A DNA stretch of 64,000 nt from Roseburia hominis A2-183. Lineage in GTDB: Bacteria > Bacillota > Clostridia > Lachnospirales > Lachnospiraceae. Positions 8,961 to 18,593 of this stretch are shown piece by piece. The stretch is taken from the NCBI RefSeq assembly GCF_000225345.1, contig NC_015977.1, positions 1,471,501 through 1,535,500 on the forward strand, read 5' to 3'. The position numbers and the translations under genes are program-made. Under the pieces are notes generated by a model. That model had not been told where the DNA came from. It saw nothing but the letters and a program-made list of their open reading frames with translations, and did no database searches. Positions within the stretch are counted from its first letter, which is position 1, and every line of letters begins with the position of its first letter.

Positions 8961-9902
8961 ATGCAGGAGATACCGATTTATTTATTTACCGGATTCATGG
9001 ACAGTGGCAAGACGACTCTGATCAAGGAGACGCTGCTGGAGAACGGGTTTGCCGATCAGGGAAAGAGCCTGATCATCTGCTGTGAAGACGGAGAGGTGGA
9101 ATATGATGAGGCAGAGTTGAAAAAAATAAATGCAAGCCTCGTGATGGTGGAGAATGAGGAAGATTTTACTGCTGATTTTCTCAATGCCATCAATATGAAA
9201 TATCTGCCGGATCAGGTGTTCATCGAATATAACGGAACCTGGGGAATGGATACGCTCACCGAGACGGAGCTTCCGCGCGGGTGGATGGTGGTGCAGTCCC
9301 TTGCGACCGTGGATGCGACCACCTTTGATATGTATCTTGCCAATATGCGCACGATGATTATGGAACAGCTGTTTCAGGCGGACGTCGTGATCTTTAACCG
9401 CTGTGACGACAGCACGGATAAGGGAAAATACCGCAGAAATGTCAAGGCGCTCAACCGTAAGGCACAGCTTGTGTATGAGCGCGCGGACGGATCGCTCGAC
9501 GAGCGCGAGGAGGAGCTGCCGTTTGACATCTCGGGAGATGAACTGGAGATTACAGATGCGGATTATGCAATCTGGTATATGGACTGCCTGGACAACCCGA
9601 AGAAATACGAGGGGAAGAAAGTCAGCTTTCTGGCGCTTGTATACAATCCTGACAAGCTCAAGAAGGGCATTTTTGTTCCGGGACGTTTTGCGATGACCTG
9701 CTGTGTGGAGGATATTACCTTCATCGGATTTAAGTGCAAATATCCGGATGAGGATAAGATTCCGCACAAGTCCTGGATTCATATTACCGCGCAGATCAAG
9801 GTGGAGTTTGCAAGAGAGTACAAGGGAAAAGGACCGGTACTGTATCCGATTTCCATTACACCTGCAGAAAAGCCGGAAGACGAACTTGTTTATTTTTCAT
9901 AG
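8961..9902 (+). CDS. CobW-type GTPase fused to a YcgQ-like (DUF1980/TIGR03943) C-terminal domain
   Basis: A 313-residue protein. The N-terminal part (to about 175) is a P-loop GTPase of the CobW/HypB/UreG type (GFMDSGKTTLI at residues 11-21), but it lacks the CxCC metal motif of its neighbour. The C-terminal part (about 195-313) reads DNPKKYEGKKVSFLALVY, then PGRFAMTCCVED and a SWIHITAQI strand. I recognise this pattern from the C-terminus of TIGR03943/YcgQ membrane proteins, which are usually encoded next to a CobW GTPase and a YcgR permease. Here the domain is fused to the GTPase and no permease is present. Metal homeostasis is the likely area of function, inferred from family and the His-rich neighbour. 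Confidence 0.8.
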   Translation: MQEIPIYLFTGFMDSGKTTLIKETLLENGFADQGKSLIICCEDGEVEYDEAELKKINASLVMVENEEDFTADFLNAINMKYLPDQVFIEYNGTWGMDTLTETELPRGWMVVQSLATVDATTFDMYLANMRTMIMEQLFQADVVIFNRCDDSTDKGKYRRNVKALNRKAQLVYERADGSLDEREEELPFDISGDELEITDADYAIWYMDCLDNPKKYEGKKVSFLALVYNPDKLKKGIFVPGRFAMTCCVEDITFIGFKCKYPDEDKIPHKSWIHITAQIKVEFAREYKGKGPVLYPISITPAEKPEDELVYFS

Positions 9903-9930
9903 GAGCAGAGTGCGTGGGCATTTTTTTGAG

Positions 9931-9968
9931 AACCTCCTTGCTGGCAGAATGCCGGCAGGGAGGTTTTT
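9931..9968 (+). terminator. Intrinsic terminator after the CobW pair
   Basis: AACCTCC pairs with GGAGGTT and an inner GCTGGCA with TGCCGGC, followed by a T run. Confidence 0.85.
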
Positions 9969-10005
9969 GTTTAGAATGTAATACAATGAAAGAAAATACC
10001 GGATA

Positions 10006-10034
10006 TTTACAAAAATGTGCGAAACATCTACAAT
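10006..10034 (+). promoter_or_regulatory. Sigma-A promoter of the dCache chemoreceptor
   Basis: TTTACA (10006-10011), 17 bp, TACAAT (10029-10034), about 45 bases before the start codon. Confidence 0.6.
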
Positions 10035-10078
10035 GTAAGTAATAAAGTGTCATATTGCAGTATGAACGGAGGAAAAAG

Positions 10079-12199
10079 ATGAAAAAATTGGGTTTAGGGC
10101 CGAAAATGATTTTGAGCTTTCTTGTGGCGATTGCGGGAAGTGTTGTGATCTGTGGAGTGATTACATACAGCCGTACGAAGAATGTGTTAAACAGCAACAT
10201 GCAGCTCACAAGCGAGCAGACGTTAGAGAGCGCGTTGAACAGTCTGCAGACGTATGAGAAGACGATCAGCCTTCCGGTGGATCTGCTGACGCGCAAGACT
10301 TCCATCAAGCAGCTGGAGTACGAGGATCAGTTTGATGACTATATTGCCAACGTGCAGGATGAACTGGTGGCGGCGTGCAAGGTAACGCAGGGAGCGGTGC
10401 GAAGCTATTATGCGACGTCCAGCGGAAAACTCATCACCGGATGGGTGAAGTACGAGGACAACGGTGATAAGACGGCGATGAACACCATCGAGGAAAATGT
10501 GGATCTGTCCGGGGAAGACTGGTATGTGAACTGCCAGGGCAGAAAGGCAAAAGTAAATTCTATTTTCAGCTATATCACACAGCCTTATGAGGATCCGCAG
10601 ACAGGCGGGCAGATCTTCACCGTAGCGCAGGAGGTCAAATACAAAGATGTCTTAATGGGCGTTGTGGCGATGGATATTGATGCGGCGCAACTGGAGAATT
10701 ATATCAGGAATATCCGCATTCTCAACACGGGATTTGCCATGCTGATCGATGCGGACGGCAATATTGTGATCGACAGTGACAAAAATACCTTTGCGGACGG
10801 AAATGTGACGGGTCTGGAATTCTGGACGCCGATTTCCGGAGAACTGAAGTCTCTGGAGGAGCAGAAGAGCGCCCTGGAGGAAGCGGGCGATGAGAGCGCT
10901 TCCGACATCACACTGGAGTCTGTATACACAATGCGTGCAGATGGCATGGACTGTGCGGTGACCGCGATGACAGACCAGGTGACAGGCTGGATTCTTCTGG
11001 GCTGCATCAGCGATGTCGAGAACACCGGCAATCTTGCGAAGATCAACGGTGCGCTGGTATTTGCGGGTGCGTTCGGAGTGATCTTCGGTATTGTGATCGC
11101 GCTTATTACCGCGTACAGCCTTGTGCGTGAGATCAAAAAGATTGAGCGTGCGACAGCTGCTGTGGCAGAGGGAGATTTTACCCAGACGATTGCGGTCACC
11201 AGAGGAGACGAGTTCGGTGCGCTGGAGACGCATTTTAACGATATGGTCAAGGATGTATCCACAGTGATCCGTGAGGTGGAGGATAAGTCCAGACATATTT
11301 TAGAGACTTCGGATCATATTTCCGAGATCGCGGGAGATACCAGAAGCACGATGGGACAGGTCGCGGAGGCGATCTCGAGCGTGGCTGACGGTGCGGTGAA
11401 GCAGGCGGAGAGCACGCAGGAGGCAAGCAGTGAGGTGGACAACCTCAAGAACAGTCTGGAGTCCTCCAGAGATTGTGTCAGCGAGATCAACCAGATGACC
11501 GAGGAGACGAACCGGATCAGTTCGGAGGGACTCGGCAGCGTGAAGGATCTGATCGAAAAATCACAGAAGACCGTAGAGAAGTCGAGCATGTCCCTTGCAG
11601 TGATGAATGAGATGATTGCCAGCATCGACAAGATTTTCTATATTTCCGATGCGATTGCGGATATTACGGCACAGACCAATTTGCTTTCCTTGAATGCTTC
11701 TATCGAGGCGGCGAGAGCCGGAGAGATGGGCAAGGGATTTGCGGTCGTTGCAGACGAGATCCGGAAGCTGGCGGATGAGTCCAAGGAATCAACGGATGAG
11801 ATCAAGAAGATTATCACCGAGATTACGGACAAGTCCAAGCAGGTGGAAGAGACCATGCAGGAGAACGAGGAGCTTCAGTCGGAGCAGCAGAAAGCGATCG
11901 AGCGCACGGAAGAGGTATTCCGTCAGATTATCGCGCAGATTGAGCAGCTGAATGCCGGCATGGAGAACATCAACCGGCTCAATGCGGACATGTCATCCAA
12001 CAAGGATACGGTCGTAAGTCGTATGGAGGCGATTGCATCCGTATCGGAGCAGTCGGCAGCGGCGACGGAAGAGGTCAATGCATCCACAGATCAGGTCAAC
12101 ACGACGATGGCAGACATCACGGACTACACAAAGACACTTCAGAATATCGCGCAGGATTTGGAGCAGACGATCGAGAAGTTCCGTCTGATGGAAATTTAA
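10079..12199 (+). CDS. Methyl-accepting chemotaxis protein with dCache-type sensor domain
   Basis: A 706-residue transmembrane chemoreceptor. It has a membrane span at about residues 11-28, a large extracellular region of about 300 residues with Cache features ([38 protein letters not shown]), a second span at about 328-352, a HAMP linker ([15 protein letters not shown]), and a signalling domain with tip [20 protein letters not shown]. Cache receptors usually bind amino acids or organic acids directly. The start at 10079 is chosen because GGAGG lies 7 bases upstream. It sits directly before the tryptophan T-box operon but has its own promoter. Confidence 0.93.
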   Translation: MKKLGLGPKMILSFLVAIAGSVVICGVITYSRTKNVLNSNMQLTSEQTLESALNSLQTYEKTISLPVDLLTRKTSIKQLEYEDQFDDYIANVQDELVAACKVTQGAVRSYYATSSGKLITGWVKYEDNGDKTAMNTIEENVDLSGEDWYVNCQGRKAKVNSIFSYITQPYEDPQTGGQIFTVAQEVKYKDVLMGVVAMDIDAAQLENYIRNIRILNTGFAMLIDADGNIVIDSDKNTFADGNVTGLEFWTPISGELKSLEEQKSALEEAGDESASDITLESVYTMRADGMDCAVTAMTDQVTGWILLGCISDVENTGNLAKINGALVFAGAFGVIFGIVIALITAYSLVREIKKIERATAAVAEGDFTQTIAVTRGDEFGALETHFNDMVKDVSTVIREVEDKSRHILETSDHISEIAGDTRSTMGQVAEAISSVADGAVKQAESTQEASSEVDNLKNSLESSRDCVSEINQMTEETNRISSEGLGSVKDLIEKSQKTVEKSSMSLAVMNEMIASIDKIFYISDAIADITAQTNLLSLNASIEAARAGEMGKGFAVVADEIRKLADESKESTDEIKKIITEITDKSKQVEETMQENEELQSEQQKAIERTEEVFRQIIAQIEQLNAGMENINRLNADMSSNKDTVVSRMEAIASVSEQSAAATEEVNASTDQVNTTMADITDYTKTLQNIAQDLEQTIEKFRLMEI

Positions 12200-12207
12200 A
12201 AATAAGG

Positions 12208-12236
12208 TTGACAAATACACGTTAATGTATTAAAGT
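12208..12236 (+). promoter_or_regulatory. Sigma-A promoter of the T-box/trpXYZ operon
   Basis: TTGACA (12208-12213), 17 bp, TAAAGT (12231-12236), starting just after the stop codon of the preceding chemoreceptor. Confidence 0.6.
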
Positions 12237-12239
12237 AAG

Positions 12240-12520
12240 TGACATACCGATAAACCTTTGAGAAAGAGTAGTAGACATTTATCCGAGATCACAGAGAGCT
12301 GCAGGCGGTGGGATTGCAGTATGGAGGGATTTGTTGAATGGACTTTTGAGGGCGGCCTGAGCAGTGGATACGCAGGTAGGAGCCGCCGGGAACCGGACCC
12401 GTTATCCATCCGGCATGTATGATAGTGCATGAAGTGAGTGGACATTTTGTCAAGATGAGTGGCACCGCGATAATATTAGTTTATTACCGTCTCAAGCAAT
12501 AGCTTGAGACGGCTTTTTTT
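12240..12520 (+). promoter_or_regulatory. Tryptophan-specific T-box leader (riboswitch)
   Basis: The leader has the T-box landmarks: an AGTA element near the base of stem I, AGAGAG followed by CTG near its top, a GAATGGACT specifier segment (TGG codon at 12339-12341, Trp), the T-box itself (GTGGCACCGCG, 12459-12469), and a terminator hairpin at 12487-12511 with a T run. By analogy with the family, uncharged tRNA-Trp pairing with TGG and the T-box bulge would favour the antiterminator and allow transcription of the transporter genes. The specifier assignment rests on sequence context and on the transporter type. Confidence 0.9.
12487..12520 (+). terminator. T-box-controlled intrinsic terminator
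   Basis: CCGTCTCAAGC pairs with GCTTGAGACGG (11-bp perfect stem, AAT loop), followed by eight Ts. It competes with the antiterminator that contains the T-box sequence. Confidence 0.9.
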
Positions 12521-12549
12521 TATGTAATAGGAAAAAGGAGGAAATGATT

Positions 12550-13656
12550 ATGAAAAAGAAAATGATGACAGCAGTTCTTGCAATGACGATGGTGGCAGCA
12601 GCGGTGGCAGGCTGCGGAAGCAGTTCCGGCTCCGGTACGACCGTGGAATTGACCAATGAGGCAGGAGGAGACGCGCAGGCGGAGACACAGAAGGCAGAGG
12701 CAGACCAGACAGCGGCGGAGGGAACCGTATATAAAGTCGGTATTGTACAGTATGTGGATGATGCTTCCTTAAATCAGATTGAAAAAGCGATTGAAGCGGA
12801 ACTCACAGCAAAGGGAGCAGAGCTCGGAGTTACCTTTGATTATGCGGATTACACGTTCAACGGGCAGGCAGATCAGTCGATCCTGACACAGATTGCAGCG
12901 GATCTGGTGGCGGATGATGTGGATCTGATTATCCCGATTGCGACGCCGACCGCAGTCGTGATGCAGAGTGCGACCGAGGAGAATCAGATTCCGGTTGTAT
13001 TTTCCGCGGTGTCGGATCCGGTGGGCGCCGGACTGGCGGCAGATGTGAACGCACCGGGTTCCAATATTACAGGAACGTCGGATGCCATCGACACGGCAGC
13101 GATTTTTGATCTGATGCTGGCGGCAAATCCGGATACCGCAAAGGTCGGACTGCTCTATGATAAGAGTCAGGCTTCTTCCCTTGGTGCGATTGAGGACGCA
13201 AAGGCATACTGCGATGAGAAGGGAATCGCCTATGTGGAGAAGACCGGTACGACCTCTGCGGAGGTGCAGGCGGCAGCGGATGCCCTGGTGGCAGAGGGCG
13301 TAGACGCAGTGTTTACCCCGCAGGACAACACCGTCATGACGGCAGAACTTTCCATCTTTGAGAAGTTCATCGATGCGGGAATCCCGCACTACACAGGAGC
13401 GGACTCCTTCGCATTAAACGGAGCATTCTGCGGTTACGGAGTCAATTATGAGGAGCTTGGTACAAAGACAGCCGATATGGCAGTCGATATTCTGGTAAAC
13501 GGAGCCGATCCGGCGGCAACTCCGATCGAGAACTTAGAGCGGGGAATTGTGACCGTGAATACAGAGACGGCGGAAGCACTTGGACTGGACTACTCCATGT
13601 TTAAAGATATGTGTTCGGAAGTTGTTGAGACAGTAACGGCAGAGGAGTTTGAATAA
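12550..13656 (+). CDS. trpX: ABC transporter substrate-binding lipoprotein, tryptophan (TrpX type)
   Basis: A 368-residue binding protein with a lipoprotein signal (MKKKMMTAVLAMTMVAAAVAGC, cysteine at about residue 22), a Ser/Gly/Glu-rich linker, and a type 1 periplasmic-binding fold of the ABC_sub_bind family (YKVGIVQYVDDASLNQIEKA, DLIIPIATPTAVVMQ, VFSAVSDPVGAGL). Upstream ATG 12544 is too close to the GGAGG (2 bases); ATG 12550 has 8-base spacing. The Trp T-box in its leader points to tryptophan as the ligand, which cannot be read from the protein itself. It heads a three-gene transporter operon. Confidence 0.88.
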   Translation: MKKKMMTAVLAMTMVAAAVAGCGSSSGSGTTVELTNEAGGDAQAETQKAEADQTAAEGTVYKVGIVQYVDDASLNQIEKAIEAELTAKGAELGVTFDYADYTFNGQADQSILTQIAADLVADDVDLIIPIATPTAVVMQSATEENQIPVVFSAVSDPVGAGLAADVNAPGSNITGTSDAIDTAAIFDLMLAANPDTAKVGLLYDKSQASSLGAIEDAKAYCDEKGIAYVEKTGTTSAEVQAAADALVAEGVDAVFTPQDNTVMTAELSIFEKFIDAGIPHYTGADSFALNGAFCGYGVNYEELGTKTADMAVDILVNGADPAATPIENLERGIVTVNTETAEALGLDYSMFKDMCSEVVETVTAEEFE

Positions 13657-13657
13657 T

Positions 13658-14626
13658 ATGGGATCAATCATTACCTTATCGATCGTGCAGAGTGCACTGG
13701 AACTGGGATTTATCTATGCACTGGTTGCACTTGCACTGTTCATTTCATTTAGTATTTTAAATATAGCGGATCTGTCAACGGACGGATGTTTTACGCTGGG
13801 ATGTGCAGTGTGCGCTTCGGTTACGCTGGCAGGACATCCGGTACTCGGACTTTTGGCGGCGATGGCTGCCGGTGTGTGTTCCGGTTTTGTGACGGCATTT
13901 TTGCAGACCAGACTCGGCATACAGTCGATTCTGGCAGGAATCATTGTCAACACCGGACTTTACACGATCAATATTGCGGTGATGGGATTCGCCTCCAACC
14001 TGAATCTGTTTGCCTGCGATTCCGTATTTACATGGGCAAAAGACGCGATCGGCGGAACCTGGTATAAGCTGATCGTGGCGGCAGTGATTGTCGCACTGGT
14101 CGGCGTATTGATCTCTCTGTTTTTAAATACGAGACTCGGACTTTCCATCCGGGCAACCGGGGATAATCCGGATATGGTGCGGGCATCCAGTATCAATACG
14201 GGAATGATGATTACGATCGGTCTGTGCGTCGCCAATGCGCTGACGGGACTCTCCGGCGGACTGCTCGCGCAGTACCAGAAGTCCTGTGATATTAACCTTG
14301 GAACCGGCATGGTGACGATCGCGCTCGCCAGCCTGATTATCGGAGAGACGATCATCGGAAAGGGCAGCATGTTAAAGCGGGTCATCGGCGTGATTCTGGG
14401 AAGCTGTCTATACCGTTTTATCGTGGCGGTGGCGCTTCGCCTGAATGTCCCGGCAGAGTGCTTAAAGCTGGTGTCCTCCATTATTGTGGCGGTGGCGATC
14501 GCTTTCCCGTACCTAAAGAAGCAGGCGGTGTTCTACCGGCAGAAACGGGCGGCAAAAGCGGAGAATGAGCAGTATATTGCGGAATTACTGAGAGAAGAAC
14601 GGATGGGAAAAGGAGGAAATGCGTGA
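13658..14626 (+). CDS. trpY: ABC transporter permease, tryptophan (TrpY type)
   Basis: A 322-residue multi-span membrane protein of the branched-chain amino acid/ribose permease superfamily (about 8-9 hydrophobic segments). A typical cytoplasmic coupling stretch is visible (NTRLGLSIRATGDNPDMVRA). ATG 13658 lies one base after the trpX stop, with GAGGAG 10 bases upstream. The C-terminus is a basic/acidic tail (YRQKRAAKAENEQYIAELLREE). It is co-transcribed with the binding protein and the ATPase; substrate is inferred from the T-box. Confidence 0.88.
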   Translation: MGSIITLSIVQSALELGFIYALVALALFISFSILNIADLSTDGCFTLGCAVCASVTLAGHPVLGLLAAMAAGVCSGFVTAFLQTRLGIQSILAGIIVNTGLYTINIAVMGFASNLNLFACDSVFTWAKDAIGGTWYKLIVAAVIVALVGVLISLFLNTRLGLSIRATGDNPDMVRASSINTGMMITIGLCVANALTGLSGGLLAQYQKSCDINLGTGMVTIALASLIIGETIIGKGSMLKRVIGVILGSCLYRFIVAVALRLNVPAECLKLVSSIIVAVAIAFPYLKKQAVFYRQKRAAKAENEQYIAELLREERMGKGGNA

Positions 14627-14627
14627 T

Positions 14628-15467
14628 ATGGCAGCAGAAAGAGAATCCATGCTGATTATGAAAAATGTCAGCAAGACCTTTAATCCCGGCACCGTCAATG
14701 AAAAGTGTGCCCTAAACGGCGTCAATCTGACGCTTGGCGCCGGAGATTTCGCAACGATCGTCGGCAGCAACGGCGCAGGAAAATCTACCCTGTTCAATGC
14801 AATCACCGGAGCTTTTTTCCCGGACCGCGGTCTGATCATGCTCGGCGGGGAGGATATTACCTATCAGCAGGAGCATGTGAGAAGCAAAGTGATCGGTCAT
14901 CTGTTTCAGGATCCGTTAAAGGGAACGGCGCCGCACATGACGATCGAGGAAAACATGGCGCTCGCCTATCTTCGGACGACAACCTCCCGGAATGCATATT
15001 TCAGCAGGATCAACGCGGCGGATAAGAAAAAATTCAGAGAGCAGCTGGCGCTGCTTGACATGGGATTGGAAGACCGCATGAAACAGCCGGTGGGACTTCT
15101 CTCCGGCGGTCAGCGCCAGGCACTCACACTTCTCATGGCGACGATGGTCACACCGAAAATTCTTCTTCTGGATGAGCACACGGCAGCGCTCGATCCGGCG
15201 ACGGCAGAGAAGGTGCTGCATCTGACCAGACAGATTGTGGCAGAGCGGCAGATCACCTGTCTGATGGTGACGCACAACATGCACCAGGCGCTGACGCTCG
15301 GCAACCGGACATTGATGATGAACGCGGGAAACATTGTGTTGGACGTTGTGGGAGAGGAACGTGCGGCGATGTCGGTGGATGACTTGTTGGAGCAGTTTGC
15401 GCTCCGCGCGGGAAAGGCGCTCGATAACGACCGTATCCTATTTTCCAAAGTGGAGACACAGGAGTAG
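14628..15467 (+). CDS. trpZ: ABC transporter ATP-binding protein, tryptophan (TrpZ type)
   Basis: A 279-residue ATPase with Walker A (GSNGAGKST), signature LSGGQRQA, Walker B (ILLLDEHTAALDP) and the switch histidine in THNMHQ. The start could be ATG 14619 (2 bases from GGAGG and overlapping trpY more) or ATG 14628 (11 bases); I favour 14628, which lies just past the trpY stop. It energises uptake through TrpY. An intrinsic terminator follows at 15539-15572. Confidence 0.9.
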   Translation: MAAERESMLIMKNVSKTFNPGTVNEKCALNGVNLTLGAGDFATIVGSNGAGKSTLFNAITGAFFPDRGLIMLGGEDITYQQEHVRSKVIGHLFQDPLKGTAPHMTIEENMALAYLRTTTSRNAYFSRINAADKKKFREQLALLDMGLEDRMKQPVGLLSGGQRQALTLLMATMVTPKILLLDEHTAALDPATAEKVLHLTRQIVAERQITCLMVTHNMHQALTLGNRTLMMNAGNIVLDVVGEERAAMSVDDLLEQFALRAGKALDNDRILFSKVETQE

Positions 15468-15538
15468 GGCGCAGGGAGAAAAAACGTCACATACAGTCCG
15501 AAACGAAGTCGGAATAGCAGATATAAACAGAAAATATG

Positions 15539-15572
15539 GGAAAAGCCGTTGAAATGTAGGGGCTTTTCCTTT
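15539..15572 (+). terminator. Intrinsic terminator after trpXYZ
   Basis: GGAAAAGCC pairs with GGCTTTTCC (9 bp), followed by a short T/A-rich tail. The 70 bases before it, after the trpZ stop, hold nothing I can identify. Confidence 0.75.
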
Positions 15573-15609
15573 ATTATATTAAGATAGTACAAAGGGCGAG
15601 GAGGAAATT

Positions 15610-16488
15610 ATGTATCCGATTGTTAAAAAAGAAAAGCTGGCAGACAAGATCTATCTGATGGATGTCAAGGCACCGCGTGTTGCACAGTATTGCGAACCGG
15701 GACAGTTTGTCATTGTCAAGATTGATGAGCAGGGGGAGCGTATTCCACTCACAATCTGTGATTATAACAGGGAAGCCGGTACGATCACGATCGTATTTCA
15801 GACGGTGGGAGCTTCCACACAGCGCATGGTATCCTTGGAGCAGGGGGATGCGTTCGCAGATTTCGTGGGACCGCTTGGATGTCCTTCTGATCTGATAGAT
15901 GAGGATATCGAGGAACTGAAGAAGAAAAAGATTGTGTTCATCGCGGGCGGCGTCGGTACCGCACCGGTGTATCCGCAGGTAAAGTGGCTGCATGAGCATG
16001 GTGTGGACTGTGATGTGATTATGGGATCCCGCAATAAGGATCTTCTGATTCTTGAGGATGAGATGCGGGCAGTGGCAGCGAATCTCTATGTGACGACGGA
16101 TGACGGCTCTTACGGCTTTCACGGAACCGGCACGGCGCAGCTGCAGGAACTCTGGGATCAGGGCGTGCGCTATGATCATTGTGTGGCAATCGGCCCGATG
16201 ATTATGATGAAGTTTGTCTGTAAGCTGACAAAGGAACTGGGAATTCCGACGGTGGTTTCCATGAACCCGATCATGGTGGACGGTACCGGAATGTGCGGCG
16301 CATGCCGTCTGGTTGTCGGCGACGAAGTGAAGTTCGCCTGCGTGGACGGACCGGAATTCGACGGACATCTGGTGGATTTCGACCAGGCGATGAAGCGCCA
16401 GCAGCAATATAAGACAGAAGAGGGCAGAGCGATGTTAAAGCTGACGGAGGGAGATACCCATCACGGCGGCTGCGGACAGTGCGGCTGA
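15610..16488 (+). CDS. nfnA: NADH-dependent ferredoxin:NADP+ oxidoreductase, subunit A
   Basis: A 292-residue ferredoxin-NADP reductase-like protein with an FAD-binding barrel (VAQYCEPGQFVIVK, RIPLTICDY), an NAD-binding Rossmann half (KIVFIAGGVGTAPVYPQVKW), and a C-terminal [2Fe-2S] cysteine set (MCGACRLVV, FACVDGPEF). This is the arrangement of NfnA, and of dihydroorotate dehydrogenase electron-transfer subunits. Its immediate neighbour is the NfnB-type subunit, so the pair probably forms the electron-bifurcating NADH/NADPH/ferredoxin transhydrogenase. ATG 15610 follows GAGGAGG. The C-terminal end is Gly/Cys-rich (HHGGCGQCG). Confidence 0.88.
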   Translation: MYPIVKKEKLADKIYLMDVKAPRVAQYCEPGQFVIVKIDEQGERIPLTICDYNREAGTITIVFQTVGASTQRMVSLEQGDAFADFVGPLGCPSDLIDEDIEELKKKKIVFIAGGVGTAPVYPQVKWLHEHGVDCDVIMGSRNKDLLILEDEMRAVAANLYVTTDDGSYGFHGTGTAQLQELWDQGVRYDHCVAIGPMIMMKFVCKLTKELGIPTVVSMNPIMVDGTGMCGACRLVVGDEVKFACVDGPEFDGHLVDFDQAMKRQQQYKTEEGRAMLKLTEGDTHHGGCGQCG

Positions 16489-16572
16489 GAAGGCAGATGT
16501 GATCGTTAGAAGGCGGAGGCAGAGAGAATGAGTGCGTCTGCCGGATAGAAAATACAGAGTATGGAGGTTCCT

Positions 16573-17958
16573 ATGGACGTAATGACAAGAGTACCGGTTC
16601 GTGAGCAGGACCCACAGGTGCGAGCAGCGAACTTTGAGGAGGTATGTTTGGGATATAATGCCGAGGAGGCAATGGCGGAGGCAACGCGCTGCTTAAACTG
16701 CAAAAATGCACAGTGCATGAAGGGCTGTCCGGTATCCATCAATATTCCGGCGTTTATCGCGCAGGTAAAAGAGGGCAATTTTGAGGAGGCTTACCACATT
16801 ATCAGTGAGTCATCCGCACTTCCGGCAGTATGCGGACGTGTATGTCCGCAGGAGAACCAGTGTGAAGGAAAGTGTATCCGCGGCATCAAGGGCGAGGCGG
16901 TTGCGATCGGCAAGCTGGAGCGTTTTGTAGCAGACTGGGCGAGAGAGCATGGCATCAAGCCGAAGAAGGCAGAGAAGTTGAACGGTCATAAGGTGGCTGT
17001 CATCGGTTCCGGCCCTGCAGGACTTACCTGTGCCGGTGATCTGGCAAAATTGGGCTATGACGTGACCATTTTTGAAGCGCTGCATGAGGCGGGCGGCGTG
17101 CTTGTCTATGGTATTCCGGAATTCCGTCTGCCGAAGCAGAAGGTCGTTGCAGCGGAAGTGGAGAATGTCAAGGCGCTCGGCGTGAAGATTGAGACGAACG
17201 TTGTCATCGGCAAATCCGTCACGATCGATGAGCTGATGGAGAACGAGGGATTTGAGGCGGTATTTATCGGTTCCGGCGCGGGTCTTCCGCGTTTTATGGG
17301 TATTCCGGGCGAGCAGGCAATGGGCGTATTTTCGGCAAATGAATTTTTGACGAGAAACAACCTCATGAAGGCATTTTTAGAGGAGTACGATACTCCGATC
17401 AAGGCGGGAAAGAAAGTGATCGTTGTCGGCGGCGGTAACGTGGCAATGGACGCTGCGAGAACGGCTAAGCGTCTTGGTGCGGAAGTACATGTCGTGTACC
17501 GGCGCGGTGAGGAAGAACTTCCGGCGCGTAAGGAAGAGGTGCATCATGCAAAGGAGGAGGGCATTATTTTTGACCTGTTACAGAATCCGACGGAGCTTTT
17601 AGTGGATGAGAACGGCTGTGTAAAAGGCGCAAGAGTCATCAAGATGGAACTTGGCGAGCCGGATGCCTCCGGCAGAAGAAGTCCGGTGGAGATTCCGGGG
17701 TCTGAGTATGAGATTGAGGCGGACACGGTCATCATGTCGCTTGGAACTTCTCCGAATCCGCTGATCTCCTCCACGACAAAGGGACTTGAGACGAACCGCA
17801 GAAAGTGTATCGTGGCAGAGGAAGAAAACGGCGCTACCTCCAAGAGCGGTGTATTTGCCGGCGGAGATGCCGTGACAGGAGCTGCAACGGTCATCCTGGC
17901 AATGGGTGCAGGAAAAGCGGCTGCGAAGGGAATTGACGCATACTTGAACACAAAATAA
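16573..17958 (+). CDS. nfnB: NADH-dependent ferredoxin:NADP+ oxidoreductase, subunit B (GltA-like)
   Basis: A 461-residue flavoprotein of the glutamate synthase small-subunit family. The N-terminal cysteine clusters (CLNCKNAQCMKGCP, CGRVCPQENQCEGKC) bind two [4Fe-4S] centres; the first Rossmann fold is IGSGPAGLTCAGDL and the second is VVGGGNVAMDAARTAKRLGA. I start at ATG 16573 (GGAGG 5 bases upstream, and MDVMTRVPVREQDPQVR fits family N-termini). Lone members of this family are often labelled glutamate synthase, but no large subunit is nearby and nfnA is, so NfnB is preferred. Confidence 0.88.
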   Translation: MDVMTRVPVREQDPQVRAANFEEVCLGYNAEEAMAEATRCLNCKNAQCMKGCPVSINIPAFIAQVKEGNFEEAYHIISESSALPAVCGRVCPQENQCEGKCIRGIKGEAVAIGKLERFVADWAREHGIKPKKAEKLNGHKVAVIGSGPAGLTCAGDLAKLGYDVTIFEALHEAGGVLVYGIPEFRLPKQKVVAAEVENVKALGVKIETNVVIGKSVTIDELMENEGFEAVFIGSGAGLPRFMGIPGEQAMGVFSANEFLTRNNLMKAFLEEYDTPIKAGKKVIVVGGGNVAMDAARTAKRLGAEVHVVYRRGEEELPARKEEVHHAKEEGIIFDLLQNPTELLVDENGCVKGARVIKMELGEPDASGRRSPVEIPGSEYEIEADTVIMSLGTSPNPLISSTTKGLETNRRKCIVAEEENGATSKSGVFAGGDAVTGAATVILAMGAGKAAAKGIDAYLNTK

Positions 17959-17978
17959 ATACGTAATAGATTCGGGAA

Positions 17979-18583
17979 GGGGCTGTCACATGAGTGGCAG
18001 CCTCCTTTCATGCATAAGAAATATTAGATAAGTAATATTATAAGAGGCACACTTGGGGATTTCATGTGGAAATGCAGATGGAAATTCGGTTCAAAAAATG
18101 TGGAATTTCTAACCAACAGAATGTTTGCATCCGCGATGATCCGTGTCTTTCTAAGTTTGGAGCACTCTACGGACTGTGTCCGCAAGTCAGCAGACAATTT
18201 TAGGACTTTTGTGCGTGTCCCTTATTGGCACCTCTGAATAAAACATAACCGCGCGAAGCCGATGTTTGAGCCGGCATCTGCCATATTTTCAATAGCAGAT
18301 GCCGGCGAGTTTCGGTTCGCGCGGTTTTATATTGTCTATGAAGAGGTGCCATTAGGGACACCAGAAAGTCCGCTCATTGTCTGCGACTTGTCGGACACAC
18401 TCCGTGAGTGTCCAAACGTGGAAGAGACACGGAATTCGATGCAAACATTCAGCTGGAAGAAATACTCACATTTTTCTCCAACGAATATCCCATCTACATT
18501 TCCATCTGAAATCCCACGGTGTGATCTTCTGATAATATTACTTATCACATCCAGAGGCGTTGCCGGTCTTAAGTGGCAGCCCC
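17979..18583. repeat. Giant inverted-repeat (hairpin) element, copy 1
   Basis: An imperfect palindrome centred near 18286 that fills the space between convergent genes nfnB and the ABC permease. The strong part runs from GATAAGTAATATTA (18027-18040) to its complement ending at 18546. The innermost hairpin is AACCGCGCGAA...TTCGCGCGGTT (18247-18326) with an inner GGCATCTGC/GCAGATGCC stem. An outer GGGGCTG (17979) pairs with CAGCCCC (18577-18583). Arms match at roughly three bases in four. The left arm also contains a separate 9-bp hairpin (GGCTGTCAC/GTGGCAGCC, 17981-18002) that may terminate nfnB. Same orientation as copy 3, opposite to copy 2. I find no convincing gene inside. Confidence 0.85.
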
Positions 18584-18593
18584 TGATAGAACG

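Noticed and set aside
16573..17958. Glutamate synthase small subunit (GltD).
   Set aside because: The family label fits, but there is no large subunit gene and the NfnA-type partner lies just upstream, so NfnB is the better call.
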